DNA from: Bacteroidota bacterium
Lineage (GTDB): Bacteria; Zhuqueibacterota; JdFR-76; DREG01
Direction: 5' to 3'
NCBI GenBank assembly: GCA_030624545.1
Contig: JAUXJX010000075.1
Location: 1 to 7,708, forward strand
DNA length: 7,708 nt
Under the pieces are notes generated by a model. That model had not been told where the DNA came from. It saw only the letters and a program-made list of their open reading frames with translations, and did no database searches. Below are positions 1 through 5,406 of this stretch, piece after piece; within the stretch, counting starts at the first letter, position 1; each line of letters opens with the position of its first letter. Made by a program: the position numbers and the translations under genes.

Positions 1-194
1 TGCCATTGGTCCTGATAATTGGCAATGAAGGCAGGGGAATTCATCGTCTTGTCAAGGAAAAATGCGATTATTTGATCACGATTCCCATGAATGGAAAGAC
101 GCCTTCCCTGAATGCCTCAGTTGCTGCGGCATTGTTATTCTATGAAATACGCCGCAAAAGGGAATCCGCCATTTCTTTGCATCACGATGATTAA
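1..194 (+). CDS. rlmB: 23S rRNA 2'-O-ribose methyltransferase, SpoU/TrmH family (RlmB-like), C-terminal end
   Basis: This is the last 63-64 codons of a gene that starts left of the window; it reads in the frame of base 3 and stops with TAA at 192-194. The visible part covers the two C-terminal SpoU motifs that build the trefoil-knot SAM site: IIGNEGRGI, then IPMNGKTPSLNASVA followed by LLFYEI. The CDYLITIPM spacing and the SLNASVA loop match the RlmB/TrmH type, which methylates a ribose 2'-OH; RlmB acts on G2251 of 23S rRNA in E. coli. The substrate-specifying N-terminus is missing, so another TrmH paralogue (a tRNA methylase) cannot be excluded. The tail after the knot (RRKRESAISLHHDD) is short and polar, as is usual. 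About 190 bases and a candidate promoter separate it from the next gene, so co-transcription with amrB is not required. Confidence 0.83.
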   Translation, partial: PLVLIIGNEGRGIHRLVKEKCDYLITIPMNGKTPSLNASVAAALLFYEIRRKRESAISLHHDD

Positions 195-244
195 ACGAAT
201 TAGAATCGGCTTCATCAAGCTCCGAACCAGCTTTAACATAAATC

Positions 245-273
245 TTGCACAGGCTTGAACTTTTGTATATTAT
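245..273 (+). promoter_or_regulatory. Candidate sigma70-like promoter for amrB-amrA
   Basis: TTGCAC at 245-250 and TATTAT at 268-273 are 17 bases apart; the -10 matches TATAAT at 5 of 6, the -35 only at 3 of 6. An overlapping TATATT at 266-271 is an alternative -10 with 15-base spacing. The implied transcript would start near 280, giving a leader of about 105 bases before the ATG at 385. It is the only plausible promoter I see in the 195-384 gap. The gap otherwise holds only a weak 5-bp hairpin at 217-233 without a U run, so no clear terminator for the preceding gene. Confidence 0.35.
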
Positions 274-384
274 TACGCAGATCGAGGCCCTTAAACCAGG
301 CTGTTCATCCTAAATTCTACTCACAACATTGTCCAGAGAATTATGCGGCTAAGAGCAGTAGGAAACACATACGAGGTCTGACAA

Positions 385-1221
385 ATGACCCATGATTTCA
401 ATAGAAGCCGTCCGGCAGCCGTCGCAGGGATGTTCTATCCCGATGATCCCCAGGAGCTCAAAAGTCAAATCGATTTTTTGTTGCATAACCTGGAGAAGAA
501 ACCTCTTGCCGGCGAACTGTTTGCCTTGATCGTCCCGCACGCAGGGTATATGTATTCCGGGCAGGTAGCGGCGGCGGCTTATCAACATTTGCTGGAGCAG
601 GACTATGATTACGTTGCAGTCATTTCGCCGAGCCATCGTGACTATTTTACAGAGATTTCCGTATTGCCCGCCCTGAGTTATAGCACCCCCTTTCGGGACG
701 TGAAGATCGCCGTCGACTTGTGTGAGAGGCTCATCGACCAGCACGAATCGATCATTGGTTCCTGGGTAGGCCATGGGCAAGAACATGCGCTCGAAGTCCA
801 ACTTCCATTTTTGCAGAGAGTACTTGGCGATTTCAGATTGATCCCGATTGTGATGGGTGACCAGAATTATGAGTATAGCGTGATTTTGGGCGAGGCGCTA
901 GCCAAAGTCTTCCGGCACCAGAAAGTGCTCATTGTTGCCAGCACCGATCTGTCCCACTTCTATCCGGCCGAAGATGCAGAAGGAAAGGATAAGAAAATCG
1001 CCGATCGAATCAATGCCTTCGACTATGAAGGACTTTGGGATGACATTGAGTCTCAATTCTGTGAGGCCTGTGGTGCGGGCCCCATCGTGGCCACAATGAT
1101 TGCAGCCAAAAAGAGAGGGGCAAATAAATCTGAGGTGCTCCTCTATCAAAACTCTGGCGATGTCACCGGTGACCATTCCGCCGTAGTAGGCTATCTTTCT
1201 GCTGCCATTTATCGAGTTTGA
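385..1221 (+). CDS. amrB: AmmeMemoRadiSam system protein B, MEMO1 family
   Basis: This 278-residue protein has the full length of the MEMO1 family, whose fold is that of LigB-type extradiol dioxygenases. The family start RPAAVAGMFYP lies at 9-19. The first conserved His is in VPHAGYMYSG (H52), the second in SPSHR (H84). Further conserved stretches are GHGQEHALEVQLPFL (129-143, H134 and E137) and ASTDLSHF (185-192, D188 and H191), then ACGAGPI (228-234) with C229. H52, H84 and C229 align by eye with human MEMO1 H49, H81 and C244, the reported metal ligands, so the metal site looks intact. In prokaryotes MEMO, AMMECR1 and a radical SAM protein are encoded together or fused; I do not assign a reaction. 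GAGG at 373-376 lies 8 bases before the ATG. amrA follows after 65 bases on the same strand, a likely operon. Identification is confident; the biochemical role is not. Confidence 0.93.
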   Translation: MTHDFNRSRPAAVAGMFYPDDPQELKSQIDFLLHNLEKKPLAGELFALIVPHAGYMYSGQVAAAAYQHLLEQDYDYVAVISPSHRDYFTEISVLPALSYSTPFRDVKIAVDLCERLIDQHESIIGSWVGHGQEHALEVQLPFLQRVLGDFRLIPIVMGDQNYEYSVILGEALAKVFRHQKVLIVASTDLSHFYPAEDAEGKDKKIADRINAFDYEGLWDDIESQFCEACGAGPIVATMIAAKKRGANKSEVLLYQNSGDVTGDHSAVVGYLSAAIYRV

Positions 1222-1258
1222 CTAAGCCGTATTTGTCACGTCAATAAATCTTGCGAAG

Positions 1259-1280
1259 CTTCTTACCTCAATAAGAGGAG
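1259..1280 (+). promoter_or_regulatory. Shine-Dalgarno of amrA inside a small hairpin
   Basis: The ribosome-binding sequence AGAGGAG (1274-1280) ends 6 bases before the amrA ATG, a strong site. CTTCTTA (1259-1265) can pair with TAAGAGG (1272-1278), 7 pairs with one G-U and a 6-base loop, covering most of the site. A competing pairing uses the palindrome GAAGCTTC at 1255-1262. This could tie amrA translation to ribosomes arriving from amrB. The stem is short, so control is only a suggestion. Confidence 0.3.
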
Positions 1281-1286
1281 AAACGC

Positions 1287-1859
1287 ATGAATTTGTCCGA
1301 AGAGGAAAAGCATGAACTTCTCGAGCTTGCGCGAAGCACGATTACCTCAAAATGCAGCGATCAATCGCACCAGTTCAACATTCCAAATTCGGATTCTCTG
1401 AATGAGAAACGCGGGACGTTCGTTTCGCTCTATAAAAAACAGGGCGAACTAGCAGGCTGCATCGGATTCATCGATTCACCCGATCCGCTTTACCAAACTG
1501 TAATCCAGGCCGCAGAAGCAGCCGCTTTCAGAGATCCTAGATTCGAGGGGATTCGTCGGGAGGATCTGTCTGACTTGAAAATTGAGATATCTGCCTTAAC
1601 ACCCCTGGAATTAATTCACGAACCGACAGACCTAAAAATCGGTGTCCACGGTATTTTCCTCAAAAAGGGGGACTATCACGGCCTTCTTTTGCCTCAGGTG
1701 GCGGTTCGTTATAAATGGAATGCGGAGACCTTTCTTGACCAGACGTGCACAAAGGCAGGACTCGAAACCGGCAGTTGGAAGGAACCGGATGCCGAAATCT
1801 ATCGATTTTCGGCCGAGGTTTTCAGCGAAGAAGAGTCTCAGCCCCCAGAGAATAACTGA
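1287..1859 (+). CDS. amrA: AmmeMemoRadiSam system protein A, AMMECR1 domain
   Basis: This is a 190-residue single-domain AMMECR1 protein of about the usual length. The family signature is clear: GTFVSLYK (43-50), then LAGCIG (55-60), the counterpart of the LRGCIG hexapeptide of human AMMECR1. AAFRDPRF (79-86) follows, then the beta segment LKIEISALTPLELI (97-110), HGIFLKKGDYHGLLLPQVA (121-139) and WNAETFLDQTCTKAGL (144-159). The last dozen residues (SEEESQPPENN) are an acidic, probably disordered tail. The family's biochemical role is unresolved, though it is consistently linked with MEMO-type protein B and a radical SAM enzyme. The start is fixed by AGAGGAG six bases upstream. It lies 65 bases after amrB. 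No radical SAM gene follows; the next gene is convergent. Confidence in the family is high. Confidence 0.92.
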   Translation: MNLSEEEKHELLELARSTITSKCSDQSHQFNIPNSDSLNEKRGTFVSLYKKQGELAGCIGFIDSPDPLYQTVIQAAEAAAFRDPRFEGIRREDLSDLKIEISALTPLELIHEPTDLKIGVHGIFLKKGDYHGLLLPQVAVRYKWNAETFLDQTCTKAGLETGSWKEPDAEIYRFSAEVFSEEESQPPENN

Positions 1860-1873
1860 GGTTCTTAAGAACC
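1860..1873. repeat. Perfect 14-base palindrome directly after the amrA stop codon
   Basis: GGTTCTTAAGAACC begins at the base after the TGA stop. As RNA it would give a 5-bp stem with a TTAA loop. No U run follows, so it is a poor intrinsic terminator. It could equally be a dyad binding site or the remains of a terminator. Confidence 0.4.
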
Positions 1874-2045
1874 ACCCGACCATTTCTGTCCATCCTGTGG
1901 AATCGCTTTTATCCCCTTCCTAAATCAAACGATCAAGACAGCTTACAAATTGCGCTGTTCGCGGTTCTTCCGACATCTCGCTGCAAGAATCAGCCTCCTG
2001 GTGATACTTAATGTAATTGTTTTTAGGACTGATGAGCTACGTAGT

Positions 2046-2165
2046 GGCGACATGTTTGTAGGCATGCTGTCCAAAACAAGGATTAGCCCCATCGGGGCGA
2101 TATGTTGCTTTTCATCCCGCGGGGTTTGAGATCATATTAATGGACAATCCTACAAACATGACGTT
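2046..2165. repeat. REP/MITE-like palindromic element
   Basis: A 12-base perfect inverted repeat, CATGTTTGTAGG at 2051-2062 and CCTACAAACATG at 2149-2160, bounds the element. A second arm pair, GTCCA (2069-2073) and TGGAC (2141-2145), lies inside. The centre has GCCCC-ATC-GGGGC (2086-2098) and CCCGCGGG (2116-2123), which can also pair imperfectly with each other into one long stem. GGCGACATGTTTGT (2046-2059) recurs as GGCGATATGTTGCT (2096-2109), 11 of 14 identical, so the element seems built from inverted and direct copies of one unit. From memory the CCCCATCGGGGCGA-type unit resembles dispersed REP repeats of FCB and cyanobacterial genomes; this is unverified. I see no flanking target duplication. 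It lies between convergent genes, a usual place for such repeats. Confidence 0.6.
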
Positions 2166-2243
2166 CTCTGGCGGGCAGGCTAAGGAAGCTTCCAACTAGT
2201 TTCTTATCAACTAATTGTCGGAGGAACCATTCTCACTTCTTTA

Positions 2244-2269
2244 TTGCCGACGAATTGATTAATCGGCAA
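2244..2269 (-). terminator. Hairpin at the end of the SDR gene, weak terminator candidate
   Basis: TTGCCGA (2244-2250) and TCGGCAA (2263-2269) form a 7-bp perfect stem around a 12-base loop that contains the stop codon of the - strand gene. After the stem the - strand reads TAAAGAAG, not a U run, so intrinsic termination would be inefficient. It may instead protect the mRNA end. Confidence 0.3.
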
Positions 2270-3176
2270 AAATCGAATTCAGCGCCTCAGAGACGGAGGT
2301 ATATTGAAAGGAATAATTCGCTTGCAACAATTTTCCTGGCAGCACTTTCTGACTCGTCAGAGCGGTCTCTTTTGCCATATCCCCCAGCATCAATTTTAAC
2401 GCGAATGCCGGCACCGGCAGCCAGGATGGTCTGCGCATTGCTTTGCCAAGGTGCTTGCTGACCTCACCTAGCGTTGCCGGATGCGGGGCCGTCAAATTAA
2501 AAACGCCGCTAAATTCGTCTCTTTCGAGGAACTCCTGGATGACGGCGATCTCGTCCTCGACATGAATCCAGGAAAGCCACTGTTTGCCGCTGCCCACCGG
2601 CCCACCCACAAATAGACGATATGGCAAGGTCATTTTGGCGAGAGCCCCTCCGCCACGGCCAAAGACGAAGCCTGTGCGCAAAATCACCCGCCGCACGCCC
2701 ATGGTTTCGACCTCCTTCGTGGATTCCTCCCACTGCTCAATCACATCGGCGAGAAAACCACCGCCCATCTCGGAATTTTCATCCAGTTCTTCATCCCCTC
2801 GATCGCCATAATAGCCGATGCCGGACGCCTGCAGCAGAACGCGCGGTTTCTTCTCCGCATTCTTGATCGCCTCAACAACTGCATGCCCGGCCCCCACGCG
2901 GCTATGCAGAATCCTTTTCCGATAGGATGTGGTCCATGGTCCCTTGCCAATATTTTCTCCAGCCAGGTTGATAATTGCATCTGATTGGTTCACATGCTCC
3001 TGCCAGTTTAGTGCTGAGCGTCCATCCCACCCAACACAAAGCACATCCTCGCCCAAAATCTTCTGAGCCTTTCCGGGGTCTCGTGTGAGCGCGATGACTT
3101 CGTGTGCGTGATCGAGGAGTCTGTGTGTGAGCGCGCGACCGATAAAGCCGGAGGCTCCGGTGATGAGGACACGCAT
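2259..3176 (-). CDS. TIGR01777 family SDR protein, YfcH-like nucleotide-sugar-epimerase homologue
   Basis: This 305-residue protein is full length for the TIGR01777/YfcH (SDR39U1-type) family. The N-terminal Rossmann motif TGASGFIG is at 6-13 and INLAGENIG at 69-77. QASGIGYYG (116-124) replaces the standard YxxxK catalytic motif, which is typical of this family, so its enzyme activity is uncertain. RTGFVFGRGGG (167-177) and WLSWIHVEDEI (200-210) follow. The C-terminal DUF1731 block runs from about 250 (RPSWLPVPAFALKLMLGDMA, then SQKVLPGKL). NAD(P) binding is expected in the cytoplasm; the substrate is unknown. The ATG at 3174-3176 is preceded by AAAGGGG, and only 13 bases separate it from the stop of the histidine kinase gene, so the two are probably co-transcribed. 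Nothing in the family suggests a signalling role, so the kinase linkage may only be transcriptional. Confidence 0.92.
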   Translation of the reverse strand: MRVLITGASGFIGRALTHRLLDHAHEVIALTRDPGKAQKILGEDVLCVGWDGRSALNWQEHVNQSDAIINLAGENIGKGPWTTSYRKRILHSRVGAGHAVVEAIKNAEKKPRVLLQASGIGYYGDRGDEELDENSEMGGGFLADVIEQWEESTKEVETMGVRRVILRTGFVFGRGGGALAKMTLPYRLFVGGPVGSGKQWLSWIHVEDEIAVIQEFLERDEFSGVFNLTAPHPATLGEVSKHLGKAMRRPSWLPVPAFALKLMLGDMAKETALTSQKVLPGKLLQANYSFQYTSVSEALNSIFAD

Positions 3177-3189
3177 ACTATTGCCCCTT

Positions 3190-4068
3190 TCAGGCTGCCT
3201 TAAAGGGCAAAGCTAAAGTGCAAACTGTTCCTTTTTTGGCATTTGCATAAAAAGAGATCGAACCTTCCATGGCCTGTATGAGGCTCCTGGAAATCGAGAG
3301 GCCCAGGCCAATTCCCTTATCTGCGAACTCGCCCTTCGTCGTGAAAAAAGGCTCAAATATCTTTGATCGAATTTTGTTCGGAATCCCGGGGCCGTTGTCC
3401 TCAACGGAAATAACCAAATCCTCATTCTTAACACGAGCCCTGACAGTAACGCGTTCGCCGGAAGGCGATGCCTCTATTCCGTTCTTTATGACATTCAACA
3501 GCACCCGTAGAAGCGGTCTCTGAGGAAGATGAATTAAAACAGGCTCATCCGGAAGATCAGTGATTATCTCAACATCATTTTCCTGGCAGAAGGGCTGCAA
3601 AAGAGAGACGACATCCGTAATGCAACGGTTAACTTCAAATTGTGAAGGTAATTCTGTTTCGGGTTTGTATAGTTGATACATTCCTTGCACAATATCGGCC
3701 AAGCGGTCGATTTCGTTGTCGATTTCGCCCACATAATGAAAATCTTTATGATCAGGCGGGACGGCGCCTTTAACCAGCGGAAGGGAATTCTTGATGCCCG
3801 CAAGAGGATTGTTGATCTCGTGAACAATGTGGGCGGCTATGCGGCCGGTTGCAGCCAGTTTTTCGCTTTCGCGCAGAGCGAGTTGTGCCCGCTCGCGTTC
3901 TTCCATCTCTTGCTTCAGGTTCTGGCCGGCTTGTATGAGTTCAGCCGTACGCTCCTGCAGCACCCGGCGATACTTAATAATTATACTGACTAAATAGCCG
4001 GTAATTAAGGCCATGAAACCTATGGTAACACCGACTATGATCCATGCATGCCCTTGCGTGAGTGCCAT
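3190..4068 (-). CDS. Membrane-anchored sensor histidine kinase (HisKA + HATPase_c), no recognisable input domain
   Basis: I place the start at the ATG of 4066-4068 (292 residues) because GGGGG sits 5 bases upstream; the ATG at 4078-4080 would add MGAH but has no ribosome site. One transmembrane helix (about 8-31) is followed by a coiled-coil-like linker rich in E, R and Q (about 38-70). The HisKA H-box is AAHIVHEINNPLAG with phospho-acceptor H83, of the NtrB/ZraS type. YQLYKPE lies near 131-137. ATP-binding boxes follow: N-box LLNVIKNGIEAS (N196), G1 EDNGPGI (223-229), F-box FEPFFTTK (238-245) and G2 GIGLGLS (252-258). All catalytic motifs look intact. There is no PAS, HAMP or periplasmic domain, so sensing must come from the helix or a partner. 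The obvious candidate is the seven-helix protein whose gene overlaps its 5' end. No response regulator is in the window. Confidence 0.9.
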   Translation of the reverse strand: MALTQGHAWIIVGVTIGFMALITGYLVSIIIKYRRVLQERTAELIQAGQNLKQEMEERERAQLALRESEKLAATGRIAAHIVHEINNPLAGIKNSLPLVKGAVPPDHKDFHYVGEIDNEIDRLADIVQGMYQLYKPETELPSQFEVNRCITDVVSLLQPFCQENDVEIITDLPDEPVLIHLPQRPLLRVLLNVIKNGIEASPSGERVTVRARVKNEDLVISVEDNGPGIPNKIRSKIFEPFFTTKGEFADKGIGLGLSISRSLIQAMEGSISFYANAKKGTVCTLALPFKAA

Positions 4069-4661
4069 ATGAGCCCCCATGCGTATGAAAGTTTTGCCAA
4101 TATAGTTATTACATTACGGGCAGACCATGTAACAACCGTCGGTTGAAAAGCATGAATAAGTAGATTCCCACCAAAGGAAAAAAGCACAATGCCTGAGACC
4201 CAAAATCTGGGGTCCTTTAGTGAAGAATCTGGAATATTTCTTTGAAAAATATACAGCGTATACATCGCCATACTAGCCAACAACACGGTGGATAACAAAT
4301 AAGAAAAGCCATCAAGTGCATCTAATCCTTGATAAGCGACGATTCTAACAATCCTTACCAGCAAATACAGAGGAATACTTATTCGTATCCAGAGCCTCAC
4401 CCAATCTTTGTGCCAAAGCGAAAATATGTATGCCAAAAAAACATATTCTGCTGATATAAAAGTATTCAGCAACCATGCATTGTTAATGTGCCTAATAATA
4501 CCCAGGTAGGATCCAATTGTGTCACAGCCAGCTGCAATTATGAAATATACAACGAGAAATTTCAAATCCCTTTTTAGATGTCTATAATGATAGAGTCCAA
4601 CACACGCCAGTACTATCCCTAGCACTATCGAACCAATTACCGTGGCGTAAAAAGTCTTCAT
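4035..4661 (-). CDS. Seven-helix integral membrane protein of unknown function, probable sensor partner of the kinase
   Basis: This 208-residue protein is almost entirely hydrophobic. Seven helices can be drawn at about 5-22, 34-54, 64-83, 92-110, 117-138, 153-171 and 180-199. Positive charges (HYRHLKRD, HKDWVRLWIR, QRN..KDPR, HSRKG) fall in loops 1, 3 and 5 and the tail, predicting N-out/C-in topology. There is no signal peptide or catalytic motif. The NNAWLLNTFISAEYVFLAY stretch (61-79) resembles uncharacterised Bacteroidota membrane proteins, by recollection only. It overlaps the kinase gene by 34 bases (46 with the kinase's upstream ATG), implying translational coupling. No Shine-Dalgarno precedes the ATG at 4659-4661. 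A terminator-like hairpin lies just upstream. Base composition is A+T-rich (18 of 60 bases are G or C at 4441-4500) compared with the SDR gene (34 of 60 at 2581-2640). It is a real gene; the sensor role is inference. Confidence 0.8.
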   Translation of the reverse strand: MKTFYATVIGSIVLGIVLACVGLYHYRHLKRDLKFLVVYFIIAAGCDTIGSYLGIIRHINNAWLLNTFISAEYVFLAYIFSLWHKDWVRLWIRISIPLYLLVRIVRIVAYQGLDALDGFSYLLSTVLLASMAMYTLYIFQRNIPDSSLKDPRFWVSGIVLFSFGGNLLIHAFQPTVVTWSARNVITILAKLSYAWGLIWHSRKGMHGS

Positions 4662-4670
4662 TTAGAAGAT

Positions 4671-4696
4671 GAACAAAAAGATTCTGCTCCAGAATC
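4671..4696 (-). terminator. Terminator-like hairpin with U run just before the seven-helix gene
   Basis: On the - strand GATTCTG-GAG-CAGAATC (4696 to 4680) is followed by TTTTTGTTC. The perfect 7-bp stem with a 3-base loop and five U residues has the shape of an intrinsic terminator, although only 3 of 7 pairs are G-C. It could end the small-gene transcript. It stops about 10 bases before the next start codon, so a transcript of the seven-helix gene must either include it or start almost at the ATG. Confidence 0.5.
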
Positions 4697-4721
4697 CTAT
4701 CTTAAGACAATAATAATCAAT

Positions 4722-4738
4722 CTTCTTGTTTGAAGAAG
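4722..4738 (-). terminator. Second small hairpin downstream of the small gene
   Basis: CTTCTT-CAAAC-AAGAAG on the - strand forms a 6-bp stem about 28 bases after the small gene's stop codon, followed by ATTGATTATTATTG, which is U-rich but interrupted. It is a weak terminator candidate and may act in tandem with the hairpin at 4671-4696. Confidence 0.3.
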
Positions 4739-4765
4739 CAAATCGATTTTTGGACTACCTACTTT

Positions 4766-5080
4766 TCAGGAATTCAATGGACTATTTGGCGGACCACAAA
4801 ATGGTGGGCATGGAGCCGATACCTCACCAAAAATTCCGTCATACAGATCCTTCTCGTCCTTGTCTGCACCTACCAGAACAAGTTGCGGCTTTTCATTGTC
4901 ATCAAACCCGTAATGAATGCGAATGCCGACGCAGCCCTCCTGGGCCAGGATTTTTTCGAAGATATCCCTGCCAAAGAAATGAGCCCTAACAGCACCCGGC
5001 CGCGCTTTCCTGAAATTTCCCGTGAGCTTACTCGCTTGCTCCAAAGTGATTTCATGCTCTTCATGTCCTGTGAACGCCAT
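4766..5080 (-). CDS. Small conserved-looking protein of unknown function with a C-terminal CxxxC
   Basis: This is a 104-residue soluble protein with no signal peptide or membrane helix. The start is decided by a textbook ribosome site, AAGGAGGTG (5085-5093 on the complement), 6 bases from its core to the ATG. Visible blocks are ITLEQASKLTGNFRK (11-25), AHFFGRDIFEKILAQEGCVG (33-52), IRIHYGFDDNEKPQLVLVGA (53-72) and a tail with APCPPFC (89-95) ending SPLNS. C50, C91 and C95 could bind a metal or form a disulphide. The pattern of an ITLEEA start, HFFGKDI, a QLVLVG strand and a Cys-containing NPLNS end recalls uncharacterised Bacteroidota proteins of about 105-115 residues; this is recollection, not a search. 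Two sigma70-like promoters and a long leader lie upstream, and two terminator-like hairpins downstream, so it may be its own transcription unit. Function unknown. Confidence 0.82.
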   Translation of the reverse strand: MAFTGHEEHEITLEQASKLTGNFRKARPGAVRAHFFGRDIFEKILAQEGCVGIRIHYGFDDNEKPQLVLVGADKDEKDLYDGIFGEVSAPCPPFCGPPNSPLNS

Positions 5081-5306
5081 GATTCACCTCCTTGTATTTA
5101 AGTGGCCCTGATAGGTTAAAAGGTTGTTTGCTGAAACTCGTGTTTGGTATGATACCCATAATTCCCCAAAACCATACGGGTTTCTCCCTCTCGAGATATT
5201 AGTATAGACCTATTTGATAAATATGGAGGTTATTTCGTTTTTCCGGATTGTGAATCTTTTGTTATGAGGGTCGGCCCTCGGCGGTGAATACTAATCAATC
5301 GGCTGC

Positions 5307-5335
5307 ATTATAAACAATCTGATCAGAAAATGCAA
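5307..5335 (-). promoter_or_regulatory. Proximal sigma70-like promoter for the small gene
   Basis: On the - strand TTGCAT (5335-5330) is followed after 17 bases by a perfect TATAAT (5312-5307). The -35 is weak (3 of 6). The start would be near 5300, giving a leader of about 220 bases that begins close to the GAGGG/CCCTC hairpin (5266-5279). Confidence 0.5.
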
Positions 5336-5367
5336 GAAAAAAATGATCCAAAAAAATATCTAAGCAA

Positions 5368-5395
5368 AATATAACTGAATGCGAGAAAAAGTCAA
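5368..5395 (-). promoter_or_regulatory. Distal sigma70-like promoter for the small gene
   Basis: On the - strand TTGACT (5395-5390, 5 of 6) is followed after 16 bases by TATATT (5373-5368, 5 of 6). The start would be near 5361, giving a leader of about 280 bases. It lies just left of the structured element at 5407-5582 and about 55 bases upstream of the proximal promoter. Confidence 0.5.
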
Positions 5396-5406
5396 CCTGC
5401 AAAGAG

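Larger units (their letters stand above)
1860..2258. other. Convergent intergenic region between amrA and the SDR gene
   Basis: This stretch of about 400 bases holds no credible gene. It contains the palindrome after amrA, an unremarkable part from about 1874 to 2045, the palindromic element at 2046-2165, another featureless part, and the left arm of a hairpin at 2244-2269 that reaches into the end of the SDR gene. I see no tRNA, tandem repeat or transposase remnant. Confidence 0.6.

Noticed and set aside
349..801. 150-codon open frame on the - strand
   Set aside because: It lies opposite amrB, whose protein shows clear MEMO motifs; the antisense translation has no family features and no ribosome site.
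1632..1923. Open frames on both strands over the end of amrA
   Set aside because: They overlap the conserved AMMECR1 C-terminal half and translate to low-complexity, basic or unrelated sequence.
4069..4080. Upstream ATG for the histidine kinase at 4078-4080
   Set aside because: No ribosome site precedes it, whereas GGGGG lies 5 bases before the ATG at 4066-4068; the extra four residues add nothing to the helix.
5101..5361. Known riboswitch in the leader of the small gene
   Set aside because: I compared it by eye with TPP, SAM, fluoride and c-di-GMP consensus elements and found no match; only short hairpins are visible.
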